Shown: piece after piece, positions 7,100 to 8,496 of the stretch | Layout: the number at the start of each line of letters is the position of its first letter | Numbering within the stretch: position 1 is the stretch's first letter | Source of the DNA: an uncultured archaeon | Lineage (GTDB): Archaea > Micrarchaeota > Micrarchaeia > Micrarchaeales > CABMGC01 | Direction: 5' to 3' | Assembly (NCBI GenBank): GCA_902385515.1 | Contig: CABMGC010000031.1 | Span: forward strand, 1-8,496 | DNA length: 8,496 nt | Translations under genes and position numbers: made by a program | Notes under the pieces: generated by a model | Databases searched by the model: none | What the model was told of the DNA's origin: nothing | Seen by the model: the letters and a program-made list of their open reading frames with translations, nothing else

Positions 7100-8140
7100 A
7101 TGTTTATCAAGGGTTTTGAAATGCGAAAGAATTTAGCAATCTGCACGGTCATCGCGGTAGTGCTTCTCATAGCCGCATATGCTTACTTCAGCAGCTATGC
7201 TCAGACGGGAAAGTATCAATCACAACCAGTATCAAACGTGATAAGAGTAACCTATGCTCAGACGGGAGCAGGCCTGCCCTACTTTGTAGCAGAGGACATG
7301 GGCTACTTCAAACAGGAAAATCTGACCGTTGAGGCGGCAGGGGTATCGACTCTTTCGTCAGTCACTTCATCGCTGCTGGCCAACAAGGCCGATGCAGGCA
7401 TACCTGTCAGTTTCAGTGATATAATAGTTACGGAAGCCAAGCAGCCAGGGCAGTTCAGAGCGTTTGCCGTGGGCGCAGAAACGCACGATACGAACGCAAC
7501 TGGAATAATGGTAATGCCGAACTCAACATACCGATCCATCGCAGATCTCAAAGGCAAAAGAATTGGAATCGGCTCGGGACTCAACCCGCTCGTGGTTGGA
7601 AGATGGAAATTAGGGAAATACTTTAATGCAAGCAATGTGACTTTTGTGACGATGTCGTCATCCTTCGCTCTTGCGGGGGCTATGGCATCCAACCAGGTGG
7701 ATGCGATCGTCATTTCGCAACCGGCGATGGCCTCGGCGGTGAAGAAGGGGCTGGCCAGAGATCTCCCTAACTCAACGGATGCCGCGATCATGGATCCTTT
7801 CGTGGTAAATGACTACGTTTTGACTTCAAAATTCGTTGCTCAAAACCCAAGGACTGCGGCAAAATTCGTAAATGCGATGGATGAGGCGGTAGCGTACATA
7901 AACACCAACCCGCAGGGCGCAATGCAGATACTTGCCGCCCACACCAACACGACGGTCGAGCAGCTAAAGAGCGGCGACAATAAGCCTCCTTGGAGGGACA
8001 CTGTGTTAGTAAACGGCACATTCAAAGACTCCGAAGTGAACACTAGTGCCATGGCCGCTATGCAGGCGCTCGCTAATAAATACTTTGCAGCAAACTTCAT
8101 AAACGACACAGTGAACGTCTCCAATATCGTATACACTTAG
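7100..8140 (+). CDS. secreted NMT1/SsuA-like ABC transporter substrate-binding protein
   Basis: A 346-residue extracellular solute-binding protein, probably anchored or held at the outer face of the membrane. N-terminal basic residues (R9, K10) precede a hydrophobic stretch at 12-29, giving a signal peptide or uncleaved anchor. No lipobox is obvious, as the only Cys (C15) lies within the hydrophobic core. GLPYFVAEDMGYF at 58-70 is the opening strand-helix of the NMT1/THI5/SsuA/TauA fold. DLKGKRIGIGSG at 149-160 and SKFVAQNPRTAAKFVNAM at 243-260 are the other family blocks. Ligands in this fold include sulfonates, nitrate, taurine and pyrimidine precursors; none can be chosen. Eleven N-x-S/T sequons suggest heavy N-glycosylation. 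ATG 7121 (MRKN...) is an alternative start giving a cleaner signal peptide. Spacing of 6 nt after the adenylating enzyme implies cotranscription. No permease or ATPase gene lies in the window. Confidence 0.85.
   Translation: MFIKGFEMRKNLAICTVIAVVLLIAAYAYFSSYAQTGKYQSQPVSNVIRVTYAQTGAGLPYFVAEDMGYFKQENLTVEAAGVSTLSSVTSSLLANKADAGIPVSFSDIIVTEAKQPGQFRAFAVGAETHDTNATGIMVMPNSTYRSIADLKGKRIGIGSGLNPLVVGRWKLGKYFNASNVTFVTMSSSFALAGAMASNQVDAIVISQPAMASAVKKGLARDLPNSTDAAIMDPFVVNDYVLTSKFVAQNPRTAAKFVNAMDEAVAYINTNPQGAMQILAAHTNTTVEQLKSGDNKPPWRDTVLVNGTFKDSEVNTSAMAAMQALANKYFAANFINDTVNVSNIVYT
7195..7267 (+). repeat. 16-nt in-frame direct repeat in the binding-protein gene
   Basis: CTATGCTCAGACGGGA occurs at 7195-7210 and again at 7252-7267, exactly 57 nt (19 codons) apart. 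Both copies are in the coding frame and encode YAQTG at residues 33-37 and 52-56. The first copy sits at the expected signal-peptide exit, the second at the start of the folded domain. It may be a small tandem duplication whose interior has since diverged. Confidence 0.8.
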
Positions 8141-8254
8141 GACGGGAAATCGACAGAAGACAGTGCTACAGTTTCAGGCCAACGAAAGCCATAGAATTTG
8201 CAAGGGATGGATAAGCGTGTTCTTCGAGCGGCACATAACATAGGAGGATAATGG
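8141..8254. other. 114-nt intergenic stretch
   Basis: Between the binding-protein stop and the truncated paralogue. Short open frames run through it (one ends at a TAA at 8212-8214) but none has a convincing start or recognisable product. No good box A is visible; only the ribosome binding site at its end is clear. Confidence 0.5.
8242..8247 (+). promoter_or_regulatory. ribosome binding site of the truncated paralogue
   Basis: AGGAGG 7 nt before the ATG at 8255 is the strongest ribosome binding site in the window. It selects 8255 over the out-of-frame ATG at 8251, which lies only 3 nt away. Confidence 0.65.
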
Positions 8255-8372
8255 ATGGAAAAAAACACCCTGTATGCCAGAAGGAAACTGCTTCGCAACT
8301 TCGGCATGCCTGCGTCGGGCGATGACTTTTGGGAGCGCACGCCAACCTGCAACAAGGCCGACCTGAGGAAGC
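8255..8372 (+). pseudogene. N-terminal fragment of a second PaaK-like adenylating enzyme, interrupted by an insertion sequence
   Basis: The first 39 codons align without gaps, at identical residue numbering, to the start of the adenylating enzyme at 5969. Across residues 8-37, 14 of 30 positions are identical, including KLL at 11-13, FG at 16-17, DFW at 24-26, P30 and K34. The similarity stops at about 8371, exactly where the conserved hairpin end of an IS200/IS605-type element begins. Reading on, the frame picks up 14 residues encoded by the element and stops at 8414-8416, giving a 53-residue product without the A3 loop or any catalytic motif. It is therefore a disrupted gene unless its remainder resumes beyond the element, outside the window. 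Divergence from the first copy shows an old duplication or separate acquisition, not a recent copy. Confidence 0.75.
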
Positions 8373-8380
8373 GTGAACTA

Positions 8381-8400
8381 CCTCGGGCTAAAGCCCGAGG
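8381..8400. repeat. IS right-end hairpin
   Basis: CCTCGGGC (8381-8388), loop TAAA, GCCCGAGG (8393-8400): a perfect 8-bp stem, or 9 bp with a 2-nt loop. In IS200/IS605 elements the subterminal hairpin is the TnpA recognition structure, and in transcripts it is the last stem of the omegaRNA scaffold. Confidence 0.85.
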
Positions 8401-8412
8401 CTTCTACCTGAA

Positions 8413-8496
8413 TTAAGACGCAAAGAGCGTCTTCTGTCCGTCGTCTTCTTTAGGAAGGAATTTCGGATATTCGTGTTTGTCGATGTAATGCTCGAC
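8413..8496 (-). CDS. tnpB: C-terminal tail of a probable TnpB-family protein (5' part outside window)
   Basis: The last 27 codons of a minus-strand frame, open from the window edge and ending in LFAS plus TAA (8413-8415), 12 nt inside the terminal hairpin. The tail is polar and lysine/aspartate-rich (KFLPKEDDGQK), consistent with the poorly conserved end of TnpB proteins, but no catalytic motif is in view. The call therefore rests on position relative to the element end. One other minus-strand frame is also open across this stretch; it runs into the hairpin and is less protein-like. The stop codon overlaps the plus-strand stop that ends the interrupted gene's chimeric frame. Confidence 0.45.
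   Translation of the reverse strand, partial: VEHYIDKHEYPKFLPKEDDGQKTLFAS

Larger units (their letters stand above)
8373..8496 (-). mobile_element. right end of an IS200/IS605-type (TnpB-bearing) insertion sequence, partial
   Basis: On the minus strand the order is the end of an open frame, a TAA, a short spacer, a GC-rich perfect hairpin (8381-8400) and then GTAGTTCAC, ending at about 8373. This arrangement, with a hairpin followed closely by a TTCA-type end just past the 3' end of tnpB, is characteristic of the right end of IS200/IS605/IS1341-group elements. These move by single-strand transposition and make no target duplication. The junction coincides with loss of similarity in the interrupted gene. 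The rest of the element and its left end lie outside the window. Confidence 0.65.
8374..8496 (-). ncRNA. putative omegaRNA scaffold, 3' part
   Basis: TnpB guide RNAs overlap the 3' end of tnpB and end at the element's right boundary. Here the minus strand carries, in order, a 7-bp stem AAGACGC/GCGTCTT (8415-8421 with 8427-8433, loop AAAGA), the 8-bp terminal hairpin (8381-8400) and the TTCA end. The adjoining host bases (8372 downward) would be the guide. This is inferred from architecture; the 5' end is outside the window. Confidence 0.4.

Noticed and set aside
8137..8355. Minus-strand open frame of 72 codons opposite the truncated paralogue
   Set aside because: It lies opposite a segment with clear protein-level similarity on the plus strand, has no ribosome binding site and shows no recognisable motif.
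8373..8416. The 14 residues added to the truncated enzyme as a real C-terminus
   Set aside because: They are encoded by the mobile element's hairpin end, so they are a by-product of the insertion.
8381..8433. Intrinsic terminator or CRISPR-like repeats at the window end
   Set aside because: The two hairpins differ in sequence and have no U-tract or regular spacing. Their place next to a minus-strand stop codon and at the break in gene similarity fits an insertion-sequence end better.

Overview
The window reads as archaeal chromosome. The supporting signs are A1A0-type (not F-type) ATP synthase genes in the order A-B-D, GGTGA-type ribosome binding sites, archaeal box A (TATA) elements ahead of several genes, an archaeal-length Dph6 diphthamide synthetase, and a secreted binding protein rich in N-glycosylation sequons. 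The lineage cannot be fixed by eye; a euryarchaeal/Thermoplasmatota-like or DPANN-type (e.g. Micrarchaeota) genome would both fit, and this is only inference.

Layout. (1) 1-2695: the distal part of an ATP synthase operon, with the 3' part of atpA followed by complete atpB and atpD. The genes overlap by 1-4 nt and so are translationally coupled. (2) 2781-4203: a class I SAM-dependent methyltransferase followed 4 nt later by dph6, behind its own box A. (3) 4259-4645: a small two-helix membrane protein of unknown function, with a very good box A and a probable TTG start. (4) 4727-5944: a class I/II PLP aminotransferase. (5) 5969-8140: a compact PaaK/CapK-like adenylate-forming enzyme followed 6 nt later by a secreted NMT1/SsuA-like substrate-binding protein. 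(6) 8255-8496: the first ~39 codons of a second, diverged copy of the adenylate-forming enzyme, cut by the right end of an IS200/IS605-type (TnpB-bearing) insertion sequence. Its tnpB would run on the minus strand, out of the window.

Regions 1-4 look like ordinary, G+C-rich core genome (up to about 65% G+C in sampled 60-base lines of atpB). From about 5945 onward the sequence is poorer in G+C (38-50% in sampled lines), with more AAA and other A/T-ending codons, which suggests an accessory or transferred segment. The most interesting signal is here: an adenylating enzyme coupled to a heavily sequon-bearing surface binding protein, with the enzyme gene repeated downstream and then broken by a mobile element. 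The element's predicted omegaRNA would read out of its right end directly into the gene it interrupts.
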